64,000 bases of DNA from NCBI RefSeq assembly GCF_000142805.1, contig NC_013083.1, positions 558,001 to 622,000 on the forward strand, in the 5' to 3' direction. The DNA comes from Lachancea thermotolerans CBS 6340. Taxonomy: Eukaryota > Ascomycota > Saccharomycetes > Saccharomycetales > Saccharomycetaceae. The translations under genes were made by a program, and so were the position numbers. A model generated the notes under the pieces. It had not been told where the DNA came from and did no database searches. It saw nothing but the letters and a program-made list of their open reading frames with translations. Positions 39,001 through 47,252 of the stretch are shown here, piece by piece (within the stretch, counting starts at the first letter, position 1; the number at the start of each line of letters is the position of its first letter).

Positions 39001-40065
39001 CTGTTTTGAAGAATGTGAATGTTCTTCAGTATGTGAAGTGACTCTTTTAAGGAAGGCGCCGAACTTGTTTGTGGTGGACGAAGTATTTGTGTTGGTTCGC
39101 TTAAGTTTTCCTTTATGATGCTGAGTGCGTTCACTTCGCTTCAGGGCAGGCAAGAGGTCTGACTTGCTGGGGTGCGGAGGAATAGGCCTGCCCTTTGCGT
39201 CGAAATGCGTTTGAGTTTCACTGGAGGGCTCCGTTGGACTAAGGTTGTCATCGATGGAAAATGTCGCTTTGTGTCTTGGAATTTCTGGCTTAGAAGTCCT
39301 GGTGGCCCGACTTGATGAGCTCTTCTTGGTGTCCGAGTCTAATGGATGTTCTCTGCAATGTTGCAAGAATTCGTCCAGCCTGACTTCAACGTTTTCTGTA
39401 CTAATGGGTGCGGTCTTCGATCTCCTCACAGGAGGCATATTCGCGCCATCCCTGGTTACGCTTACCGAGTCCTCACCGATGTTTGCAGGCGCCGACCTTG
39501 GAGGATTTGGGGGCTCAACTTCCTTTATTGGCGCAGAGAAGCTGCTTCTTCTGAGAGCTGGCTTAGTGTTGGTATTCGTAGACTTTGAGTCATCCTTCTT
39601 TCGTCTACCAAACAAGGATCGAAAGAAGCCGCCCTTTTCGCGTTTAGGCTCCTCGATATGGCCATTGCTGTTCATCGAAAGCGATTTAGTTCGGCGAATT
39701 GTAGTCCCTGTATCGTATGGGTTCAATGCTGAATAGCTGGGGGCTACTCCAAACTCGTTCTGACTAGAAACAGAGCGTCTGCGCTCGCGAAGGATTCGAT
39801 TGGGGCCTAGTACCCTCGATTCTAAAGTGTCGTCTGCATCCGACCGCCTTCTGCTGTTGCTATTACCCTCAGGCACTGGGTCCTTTGCCTTTGGTGCTTG
39901 TTTGCCCATATCCCCGGTCTTCTTGAACTCTTCGACTTGTGCTTCCGGGGTCCCGTTCACGTAGCTATTCCTCGAGAGCCAATCCACGTGAAGAGAGTCT
40001 GAAAAGCGCTTTTTGACCGGTTTCTCTATATCAAGCGTGTCTGGGCTGTCGAGAGTCCCCGACAT
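36100..40065 (-). CDS. MHP1: microtubule-associated protein homologue Mhp1
   Basis: A 1321-residue protein matching S. cerevisiae Mhp1 (about 1398). The N-terminal 450 residues are polar, serine-rich and basic, with [12 protein letters not shown] near residue 145. A strongly conserved block reads [20 protein letters not shown] and [20 protein letters not shown]. From about residue 560 ([20 protein letters not shown]) a leucine-rich folded region follows, with LxxLxL segments such as [13 protein letters not shown] and [11 protein letters not shown]. The C-terminus is acidic. Mhp1 was reported to bind microtubules; the leucine-rich part suggests a further binding surface. It is tandem with NSP1, as in YJL041W-YJL042W. 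Confidence 0.94.
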   Translation of the reverse strand: [1321 protein letters not shown]

Positions 40066-40518
40066 TGTAGAATATTCTTTTATCAGATTTGAACCTTCTT
40101 TGACCTTGCCGTGTTTCTGATGTGTATGTACCCTTATGTCAGTTTCGTAGTTACCAAGCAGCAGAATATGGAAGCACTCCGTACGGGGAAAGTTTTAGCC
40201 CGAACCAAACGTCGCAAACTTATGGCTTCGCGTGGGCTCTCAAGATCGTGCTTGGCGCCAAGGCCGTCCAGTCCTTCCGCTTTCTCGGTCTGAGCTTAGT
40301 CTTTATGCCATCGCTTGTTTACGACAAGTTTTTATAATATTCGCTACTGGGCGGTTTTGAGGTCGACGTAAACGAGGTAGATTTATAACGGCCTCGAATG
40401 GGCCTCAAAGCCGTGGTTGGCGTTCTTGATTGTGTGATTCTTTGTTCTACAAGATGTTTTTACACAAGTTAATATACTAGTCCAAACGAAAATATTGAGC
40501 AATCCGGAAACAAACAAA
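40066..40518. other. MHP1/GYP6 divergent promoter, no gene seen
   Basis: A spacer of 453 bases between divergent genes. TATA-like stretches occur near 40333-40341 and 40380-40390. No other element is recognised. Confidence 0.5.
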
Positions 40519-41649
40519 ATGGAGCGGTCAGGCAAAATCGAACACCTTGTTCAGCGCTACGGAACACGAGAAGAGCTGATCAAGCGAGGGGTGTGGCGTG
40601 GCGAACTTTATCGAGCGGAGGAAGCAACTTTTTTGGACCGCGGATGGTGTTGGAAGACTCTTTTACTCGACAGAGAGGATGAACTGCTGGTAACTGAGCT
40701 GGTACCAGTGCCCACGAACTTTGAAGATACTGGGTGCAATTATGCAGAAGCTGGGAGACTTGGCGTGCGAAAACTGACGACAGAGCTGGTCCAGGATCAC
40801 CCATTAATGGAGGAGGACGACCGTCTCAAAGAAAGCATATCAGTTGAGGAAACTTTGGACATTGTGAGATTGGACATATCGAGGCTTCTGCTCGACCCGG
40901 TCTTCAGTGATCCTGAATGCAAGGCTGAAATGGTGCAGATTTTATACAATTACGTGGCACACAACCATACGAGCTACAAGCAGGGCTACCATGAACTTTG
41001 CGGAGCCGTTTACCTTCAAATGCTGGAAGAGGAAGGAGAAACTCGAAAGCTCAACACTCTTAACATATTCAACAAGCTTATGGCACAAGTGCGCCCGGTT
41101 TTCTACGAAGAAACAGCTTTGTTGCAGTTTTCAAAGCAAAAGTTTGACGCCGTCTTCAAGCTCACAGCTCCCATGCTTCGCCATCTTCTCACCGCGCACC
41201 ATGGTCTAGATCATGCCGTGTGGCTAATACGGTGGACAAGACTGCTCTTTTTGAGAGAGTTCGACACCGCGTACGTGTTGCGAATTTGGGACCATCTGTT
41301 GACATTCACAGTTCCAGTCCAGGACCTCGTTGCCTGCTGTACGGTAGTTCTGCTGATAGCTGTGACACAAGATCTGTACGCCTGTGAAGATCAGGGTGAG
41401 GTGATTAGCATTCTTCTGCACTACCCCCAGGATAAACTGATAAACTGCGTGGATCTCATGAAACACAGCGCCAGTCTCTACGAGTTGTACGTGACGCGCC
41501 AGTACTCGGACATGCGCGGGCTAGGCGAGAATCTGTGCAAGGTCTACAATCGCAGCTGGTACGAGAAGCAGACGCAGGTGGCTGACCACAACCGCTTGCG
41601 GCTCGAGGAAAGGCTGAAAAGGCGCGTGGAGCAGCGCCTGCGTAAATAG
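40519..41649 (+). CDS. GYP6: Rab GTPase-activating protein Gyp6 (TBC domain)
   Basis: A 376-residue TBC-domain protein, expected to stimulate GTP hydrolysis by Ypt6 in Golgi/endosome traffic. The two catalytic fingers are present: Arg122 in the IxxDxxR-type segment VRLDISR, and Gln155 in YKQGYHE. The domain begins with LIKRGVWRGELYR and covers most of the protein. The C-terminus is a short basic, coiled segment. The frame is open upstream to 40495, but the first ATG is at 40519. It is shorter than S. cerevisiae Gyp6 (458), mainly in linker regions. The position next to MHP1 matches YJL044C. Confidence 0.92.
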   Translation: MERSGKIEHLVQRYGTREELIKRGVWRGELYRAEEATFLDRGWCWKTLLLDREDELLVTELVPVPTNFEDTGCNYAEAGRLGVRKLTTELVQDHPLMEEDDRLKESISVEETLDIVRLDISRLLLDPVFSDPECKAEMVQILYNYVAHNHTSYKQGYHELCGAVYLQMLEEEGETRKLNTLNIFNKLMAQVRPVFYEETALLQFSKQKFDAVFKLTAPMLRHLLTAHHGLDHAVWLIRWTRLLFLREFDTAYVLRIWDHLLTFTVPVQDLVACCTVVLLIAVTQDLYACEDQGEVISILLHYPQDKLINCVDLMKHSASLYELYVTRQYSDMRGLGENLCKVYNRSWYEKQTQVADHNRLRLEERLKRRVEQRLRK

Positions 41650-41732
41650 AGCAAACAAAATCTAAAACAAACTAGGGTTTATCTCGTTAACGTTATGTAA
41701 GTAGAATATTCCGCAGTGCGGCGTTAGCATAC

Positions 41733-42476
41733 TTATTTCTTACCTTGGTTGGCAACAGCGGCGGCACCGGCGGCAGCGGCCTCTGGGTCCAAGTAGTAAG
41801 ATGGCTTGGTTGGCTTCAATTTCTCGTCCAACTCGAAGACCAATGGGATACCAGTTGGGATGTTCAACTTGGCGATGTCGGTGTCGGAGATGCCCTCCAA
41901 GTGCTTAACCAAAGCTCTCAAAGAGTTACCGTGAGCAGCGATCATAACGGTCTTGCCCTCCAACAACTCCTTGGAGATGGTGTCTTGCCAGTATGGCAAC
42001 AATCTGTCGATGACCAAAGCCAAGGACTCGGTCTTTGGGACGGCGCTTGGGTCGACGTCCTTGTATCTCTCGTCGTTGGTCTGAGAGTACTCGGAGCTGT
42101 CGGCGATGGTTGGAGGTGGGACATCGAAGGATCTTCTCCAGGTGGTGAATTGCTCCTCACCGTACTCGGCCAAGGTGGCGGCCTTGTCCTTACCCTGCAG
42201 AGCACCGTAGTGTCTCTCGTTCAACCTCCAGGATCTAACGGTTGGGATCCACAATCTGTCGGCAGCGCTCAAGGCGATGTTGGCGGTCTGGATGGCTCTG
42301 GACAGCTTAGAGGTGAACAGAATGTCTGGCTTGACGTTCTTCTCCTTCAAAAGCTCACCAGCACGGGCGGCCTCCTTCTCACCGATGGCGGACAATCTAA
42401 CGTCCACCCAGCCGGTGAAAAGGTTCTTCTCGTTCCATTCGGATTGACCGTGTCTAACTAGGACTAGCTTTGGCAT
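41733..42476 (-). CDS. GPM1: phosphoglycerate mutase (glycolysis)
   Basis: A 247-residue cofactor-dependent phosphoglycerate mutase that converts 3- to 2-phosphoglycerate. The catalytic histidines are His9 in [10 protein letters not shown], which takes the phosphate, and His182 in [14 protein letters not shown] carries the catalytic glutamate. The length equals that of S. cerevisiae Gpm1. Codons are extremely biased (TTG Leu, GGT Gly, AAG Lys), fitting a very abundant enzyme. That bias also leaves a long open frame on the opposite strand, which I reject as a gene. The promoter has a TATA box, Gcr1-type sites and a Rap1 site. Confidence 0.98.
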   Translation of the reverse strand: MPKLVLVRHGQSEWNEKNLFTGWVDVRLSAIGEKEAARAGELLKEKNVKPDILFTSKLSRAIQTANIALSAADRLWIPTVRSWRLNERHYGALQGKDKAATLAEYGEEQFTTWRRSFDVPPPTIADSSEYSQTNDERYKDVDPSAVPKTESLALVIDRLLPYWQDTISKELLEGKTVMIAAHGNSLRALVKHLEGISDTDIAKLNIPTGIPLVFELDEKLKPTKPSYYLDPEAAAAGAAAVANQGKK

Positions 42477-42553
42477 TGTGTGTTATTAGTTACAAAAGTA
42501 GCTGGGGTTTTGAAAGAGAGACCTGATCTTGAACAACCTGCGAATCCACGGTT

Positions 42554-42561
42554 CTCTTATA
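42554..42561 (-). promoter_or_regulatory. GPM1: TATA box of GPM1
   Basis: TATAAGAG on the minus strand, 78 to 85 bases before the GPM1 ATG, suits a strongly expressed TATA-type promoter. Confidence 0.6.
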
Positions 42562-42689
42562 GGCGGTCTTGAGTCGAGGCTACTGCGCTCCAACGTGGGT
42601 CTCACCACTCCCCGTCACCAGATGAGGGCTCTTACACGTCAACGGCGCGTTTGCGAACCAGTGTGGTGATTATAGACGCCATCGCACGA

Positions 42690-42730
42690 GGGAAGCTGGT
42701 GGAAGCTGGACACTAGAAGCCACAGGAAGC
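42690..42730. promoter_or_regulatory. GPM1: three Gcr1-type sites in GPM1 promoter
   Basis: GGAAGC (the complement of the Gcr1 core CTTCC with its flank) occurs at 42690-42695, 42700-42705 and 42725-42730, within a GGAAGCTGG repeat. Gcr1 with Rap1 drives glycolytic genes in S. cerevisiae. Confidence 0.6.
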
Positions 42731-42797
42731 TGGAGTGCGAGAAGGTGTTGATTAAGTAATACGCCTGATTCTCGATTACCTTCTGTAGGCAAGGTGC

Positions 42798-42810
42798 GGT
42801 GTGTGGGTGC
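42798..42810 (-). promoter_or_regulatory. GPM1: Rap1 site in GPM1 promoter
   Basis: On the minus strand the sequence reads GCACCCACACACC, a close match to the Rap1 consensus, about 70-110 bases beyond the Gcr1-type sites. The pairing is the classical glycolytic promoter layout. Confidence 0.65.
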
Positions 42811-42832
42811 GCGTGAACGAGGGGATACGCGG

Positions 42833-42999
42833 CACGTGGGCGCGCAGCCTGGATCACGTGACAGGGCTGTTATTAGTATCTCTGGGACGAGTCTATGGTG
42901 TATGAGTGGGATACAAAATTCTCCACGTCACATGCCGATGCATAGAACTCACTCCGCATCAGCATGTGACGCTTATGATTAACCACGTGAGAGCACGTG
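42833..42999. promoter_or_regulatory. four CACGTG motifs
   Basis: CACGTG at 42833-42838, 42855-42860 (within TCACGTGA), 42984-42989 and 42994-42999. Cbf1 or Pho4-type bHLH factors bind such sites; which factor acts here is not known. Confidence 0.45.
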
Positions 43000-43375
43000 A
43001 GATGGCCTACGCGCGCCCAGACGCTGCGATTCAACTGTGCTTTTACAGGTTCGCGTACCATATTCTCTGACCCACTCCAGTGTCTGCTCTGCGAGCACGC
43101 TCTTTCCGGGGTGGTTCTCGTACACGGGAGAATGTCCGAGTGTCGACCCAATATTATGTAATCAATACATCGGCACACCACTACTAAGGCGCTGTGACCA
43201 GGCGCTCCGCACCCTCAGCACCCCAGCCGGGGCGGCGTTTGCCACGGTGACCTTCGATGCCACGCGTCAAGTCAGCAATTGAGGTCCCCTTGCGCCTCTG
43301 CACTCACACGCTTCGGTTTTCCGTCATAATTCATCATTGCATACACACAACCATAAATATTTGTACTTGTATCGC

Positions 43376-44332
43376 TCATTTGACGCCCAGCAAGGCGTCG
43401 TAGGCGTCGCCCACGCGGTCGTTGACGTCGGTAGTCTGCATCGCGCGGCCGTGTCTCTCGAACGCCATGTGCGAGCACTCGCGCGTTATCGCGCTGCCTA
43501 CGTAGCAACTCGCGACGACCATCTGCATCCACTCGATTTTCTTGGAAGGCTCCCATATCTTGAAATCGTGCGTGGCGCGGCTGAATGCCAGCATAGTCGC
43601 TATCACACCCGTGAGCGTGTCGCCCTGGCCACCCACGCGCTTGTTGCTGCCAGGGCTCGAGCACTTAACCACCCCTTCATCGTACCAGATCTGGTCGTCG
43701 CCGCCCTTCTGCACCACTACGCACTGTAGCTCGCGCGCCACGTCCTCGCCGGATTTAACTCCGAGCCGCTCGATTATGCGCTTGAACTCCACGACGTTGG
43801 GCGTCAGCACCACGCGCCCGGGCTTGAAGCTCCGCAGCAGGTCGCACACCTTGCGCGAGTAGGTCTCGTCCGAGACCAGGAACAGCCCGTCGGCGTCCAA
43901 CACGACGGGCGTCTCGCCCTTGTGCTTCGTGGCGAGGTACTCCAAAATCTTGACCACGGACTCCAGCATCTGCTGGTCGCGTCCCAGGCCCGGGCCCACG
44001 ACGCAGACATGCATGCGGTCCAACAGGCCCTGGATCTTGTCAAACGGCGTCTCGCCGACCCCGGTCTCCCGCAGGTACGGATGCACCATGAGGTTGGGCG
44101 AGTAGCTCTTGATCACGGGCGCCGCGTTCAGCTCGCACATAACGTGCGTGAGGTCTGCGCCGAACAGCGCCGCGGAGTGCGCGCTGAAGTATGGCGCTCC
44201 TGTGTAATCCTCGCACCCACCGATCACGCATACGCGGCCGCATTGGCCCTTGTGAAACTCCGGTTTCAGCGGCGGGATCACCGCCGTCTTTGCCAGCTGG
44301 AGAATCTCCTTGTGCGACATCCTGGAGAGCAT
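43376..44332 (-). CDS. NNR2: ATP/ADP-dependent NAD(P)HX dehydratase
   Basis: A 318-residue ribokinase-like metabolite-repair enzyme (NAXD/YjeF-C family) that restores hydrated NADHX and NADPHX. It corresponds to S. cerevisiae YKL151C. Conserved segments are GRVCVIGGCEDYTGAPYFSA near the N-terminus, GPGLGRD, DADGLFLV, LTPNVVEFKRI, and the nucleotide/catalytic loop NKRVGGQGDTLTG near residue 235, whose Asp is the catalytic base of the family. The C-terminal FERHGRAMQTTDVNDRVG is also typical. The ATG at 44332 matches the usual start. The gene is GC-rich. It is divergent from MCR1 and tandem with GPM1, as on chromosome XI. Confidence 0.95.
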   Translation of the reverse strand: MLSRMSHKEILQLAKTAVIPPLKPEFHKGQCGRVCVIGGCEDYTGAPYFSAHSAALFGADLTHVMCELNAAPVIKSYSPNLMVHPYLRETGVGETPFDKIQGLLDRMHVCVVGPGLGRDQQMLESVVKILEYLATKHKGETPVVLDADGLFLVSDETYSRKVCDLLRSFKPGRVVLTPNVVEFKRIIERLGVKSGEDVARELQCVVVQKGGDDQIWYDEGVVKCSSPGSNKRVGGQGDTLTGVIATMLAFSRATHDFKIWEPSKKIEWMQMVVASCYVGSAITRECSHMAFERHGRAMQTTDVNDRVGDAYDALLGVK

Positions 44333-45005
44333 TTTGTCGCAATTACCTGGATTTTAGTCCTGTGTTGCAAAACTCTGCGCTTTCTCTGAAACCAGCTGCT
44401 TGAACAACAACAACTAGTCGATAACGAATGCTTTAATCACGCTGCTGCGACCTTGTAGACAAACTCTCGTACAAGGAAGGCTTCAACTTGTATCTTTGCG
44501 CAAACTAAGCTTCTTAGTTGTAGCGATGCCTTTAGCTACGAACAAGTTTAGAAATAGGGATTTAAGTTCAAATGCAAAAGAGACCGAGAAAATCCTTTGT
44601 TCACTACGTCTTTCAACTTTAAGCTAGTCGAAGCACGCATAACTTCGTCTTATATATATACATTCACGCTACTTCATGGTGGCCTTTAGCTATTGCTTCC
44701 ACCTTTGCTCAGCTGCTCACCATATGCTTACCATGCACATCCTTGTAATCAAAAGTGAATATTGGAAGCTCGCGACCCAGCAAGATCACGTTCTTGATCT
44801 TGACCAATGAGAGCAAAGGCTACGTCGAACCTGCAGCTTTCGGTAAGTTGGCCCTGTGTTGCTCCGAGTGACATCACATGCGCACAGGGACCGTCGATAT
44901 AAGAATGAGCCACCACAACTTCCTGGAACATACGACTACACGCCCTTCATCAACTCAACCACGACGACGTTAGTAGGAAGACCCCTTGTAAACCTCGAAC
45001 CTACA
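44333..45005. other. NNR2/MCR1 divergent promoter, no gene seen
   Basis: A spacer of 673 bases. A TATATATA stretch at 44651-44658 lies roughly midway. The MCR1 frame stays open about 150 bases upstream of its ATG, but without another ATG. Confidence 0.5.
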
Positions 45006-45884
45006 ATGTTCTCTAGAGTCCTAAGATCCAGAAGCGCTATCCCACTAGCCGTGGGATCGGTCACGATCGCTGCTGCGTTCTACCACTCCACCTTGATTAG
45101 AAACGAGCCTCTCAAGACGTTCACCGGCGACGACAGCTGGGTGGAGCTGCCTATTGCTAAGATCGAGGAGGTGTCGCACGACACGCGCCGCTTCATCTTC
45201 AGCCTACCCCAGGAAGAGCAGGTTTCGGGCCTGGTTGTAGCATCAGCTTTGCTGGCCAAGTTGCAGACGCCTAAGGGCTCCAACGTGATTAGACCCTACA
45301 CGCCCGTCAGCGACGTGTCCACCAAGGGCCACATCGAGTTCGTCATCAAGCACTACAACGGTGGCAAAATGACCGAGATGCTGTTCGACAAGAAGCCCTC
45401 CGACACCGTGGCGTTCAAGGGCCCAATTCCTAAGTGGGAGTGGAAGCCAAACTCCTTCGACTCCATCACCCTGCTGGGCGCCGGGTCCGGTATCACGCCG
45501 CTGTACCAGCTGGTGCACCACATCTCGCAGGACCCTAAGGACAAGACCAAGGTCCACCTGCTGTACGGTAACAAGACCCCTAACGACATCCTGCTGAAGA
45601 GGGAGCTCGACGCCATTCAGGCCAAGTACCCTGACCAAGTCAAGATCCACTACTTCGTCGACAAGGCCGAGGGCTCCTTCGACGGCCACACGGGATTCAT
45701 CACCAAGGAATACTTGGAGAAGAACGTGCCAAAGGCGTCCGAGAAGAACCAGGTCTTCGTTTGCGGTCCTCCTCCATTCATGAAGGCCTACTCTGGCCCC
45801 AAGGCTTCTCCAAAAGACCAGGGCGAGCTGACTGGTATCCTGAAGGACCTGGGCTTCACCAAAGAAAGCGTTTTCAAGTTCTGA
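45006..45884 (+). CDS. MCR1: mitochondrial NADH-cytochrome b5 reductase
   Basis: A 292-residue flavoprotein that passes electrons from NADH to cytochrome b5-type acceptors. In yeast it is found in the mitochondrial outer membrane and the intermembrane space. A basic start ([10 protein letters not shown]) is followed by a hydrophobic segment at about residues 12-27. The FAD motif RPYTPVS starts at residue 96, the NAD motif reads [12 protein letters not shown], and CGPPPFM starts at residue 253. It ends ESVFKF, like other Mcr1 proteins. The ATG at 45006 gives the family start. It converges on DBR1 with a 74-base gap. Confidence 0.96.
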   Translation: MFSRVLRSRSAIPLAVGSVTIAAAFYHSTLIRNEPLKTFTGDDSWVELPIAKIEEVSHDTRRFIFSLPQEEQVSGLVVASALLAKLQTPKGSNVIRPYTPVSDVSTKGHIEFVIKHYNGGKMTEMLFDKKPSDTVAFKGPIPKWEWKPNSFDSITLLGAGSGITPLYQLVHHISQDPKDKTKVHLLYGNKTPNDILLKRELDAIQAKYPDQVKIHYFVDKAEGSFDGHTGFITKEYLEKNVPKASEKNQVFVCGPPPFMKAYSGPKASPKDQGELTGILKDLGFTKESVFKF

Positions 45885-45958
45885 ATGCGCCAGCAGTTCA
45901 GGCCTCGCTCTCGCGATATGATTTGTAATAGAAAACACTTACACACTACATTAAATAT

Positions 45959-47062
45959 TCAAGCATAATTCAGTCTATAGCTCTCCCAGTCGATCTCCCC
46001 TAGCTCGCCGCGACGTTCACGCAGGCTCTCGAAGCTTATGTGCTCGAGTCTCGACTTCGGAGGGTTTTTCTCGAGGAATTGCTGGTTTGCAACAAATTCG
46101 GGGTCCACGTATATTTGTACGGCTTCAGGATGGAATGTGGGGTGGGAGGTGTCGGCCTCGACCGTTATGATTTCCATATGCTTTCTGTTGCGCCCGCACT
46201 TGTCTAATGCCAGGAAATTGGTCTTTTCAGAAGTCTCTATATTGGCGTCGTCGTCGCCGTCGTCTTCGTCGTCGTCCAGGCCCAGATCTATCTCATTTGA
46301 GTCTGTGTTCTCGGTGCTTTCGTTGCGAGCACGCTTGTTTAGTGCTACCTGAGCCTCGAATTTAACGTGCAGGTGCGCACTCAGCCACCAACAAGGAGTT
46401 AGTTTCCTCAGAAGTTGCCAATTAACAGGGCTTCCGAGGTCATTGTTGAAGATGTCTCTTTTAAAAAACGGCTTTTGTTTGAGCAGCTTTTTGAGATCTC
46501 CGTGATGAGCAATTCCATTAGGCCAGTCGTGAGACAGCATTATGTCAGTCTGCGTTAGCATGAAGAGGGGCAAAACATCAGTCTTCCTTACGTGGTACAT
46601 GTTTCTGACATGTCGTCCCCATCCTTCAGCTTTTATTTGCGAGAGCGAGGCGCGCGGTCTTTCAAAATCGTGACTCTTATATATACCACTCAGCCCGCTG
46701 ATTCGTACGCCCTGGACTACAATTGACCCACTGTAACCCATGTAATAAATGTTCTTGGCGACAAACCCTCCCCGTGGTAGTTCTGCAAGGCCACGCATGT
46801 TCTCGTGGTTTCCGCCAATAAATATAGTCAGTAGAGGAGCTTCCAGCTCTCCAGTAAAGTACTTTGGAAAGTCTCCCAGCTTTTTGTACTTGTCTGGCAC
46901 TGCTATCGAATCCATGTCGTCCTCATCTCTCAACGATTGGAAGTCTCCCAGCACTATCAGAATGTCCGGCATTTCGGAGGCATATTGACGGGCAACATGA
47001 TTGTAGATATTCACAAGTTCCCCGTGAGCACAGCCCTGAACAGCGATCCTAAGGTGTGTCAT
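45959..47062 (-). CDS. DBR1: RNA lariat debranching enzyme
   Basis: A 367-residue metallophosphoesterase that cuts the 2'-5' bond of excised intron lariats. The metal-site motifs are present: QGCAHGEL (Cys11 and His13), GDFQSLRDE, GGNHE, LSHDWP and SAHLHVKF. The second position of the first motif is Ala where many Dbr1 proteins have Cys, but the ligand Cys is kept. The frame opens 19 codons earlier without a family-like start. The ATG at 47062 gives MTHLRIAVQG, aligned with S. cerevisiae. An acidic stretch near residue 265 breaks the C-terminal part. The order matches YKL149C. Confidence 0.95.
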   Translation of the reverse strand: MTHLRIAVQGCAHGELVNIYNHVARQYASEMPDILIVLGDFQSLRDEDDMDSIAVPDKYKKLGDFPKYFTGELEAPLLTIFIGGNHENMRGLAELPRGGFVAKNIYYMGYSGSIVVQGVRISGLSGIYKSHDFERPRASLSQIKAEGWGRHVRNMYHVRKTDVLPLFMLTQTDIMLSHDWPNGIAHHGDLKKLLKQKPFFKRDIFNNDLGSPVNWQLLRKLTPCWWLSAHLHVKFEAQVALNKRARNESTENTDSNEIDLGLDDDEDDGDDDANIETSEKTNFLALDKCGRNRKHMEIITVEADTSHPTFHPEAVQIYVDPEFVANQQFLEKNPPKSRLEHISFESLRERRGELGEIDWESYRLNYA

Positions 47063-47252
47063 TACTGCTCTGTAGTTACATTCTTTTTTTTTTGATAATA
47101 CACCGATGGCGACGTTCATCAGTAAAAACTTCGTGGTTCACATAGAGATTAGCATTTACATCGAAATAAATAAGTAATGTAGTTCAAATAAATAATATAG
47201 GTTTACGGTTGTATTTTAAATGTTTCGCTGGCAACCGAAATGGGATGCGACC

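Larger units (their letters stand above)
42477..43375. other. GPM1 promoter region
   Basis: A spacer of 899 bases between tandem minus-strand genes. It carries the GPM1 promoter elements listed separately and four CACGTG motifs (42833, 42855, 42984, 42994). No gene is supported. Confidence 0.6.

Noticed and set aside
41745-42461. Nearly full-length open frame opposite GPM1
   Set aside because: Extreme codon bias in GPM1 removes antisense stops. The predicted product is Gly/Val/Leu-rich and unlike any protein I know.
44856-45005. In-frame extension upstream of MCR1
   Set aside because: It has no ATG; the ATG at 45006 gives the conserved N-terminal MFSR presequence.
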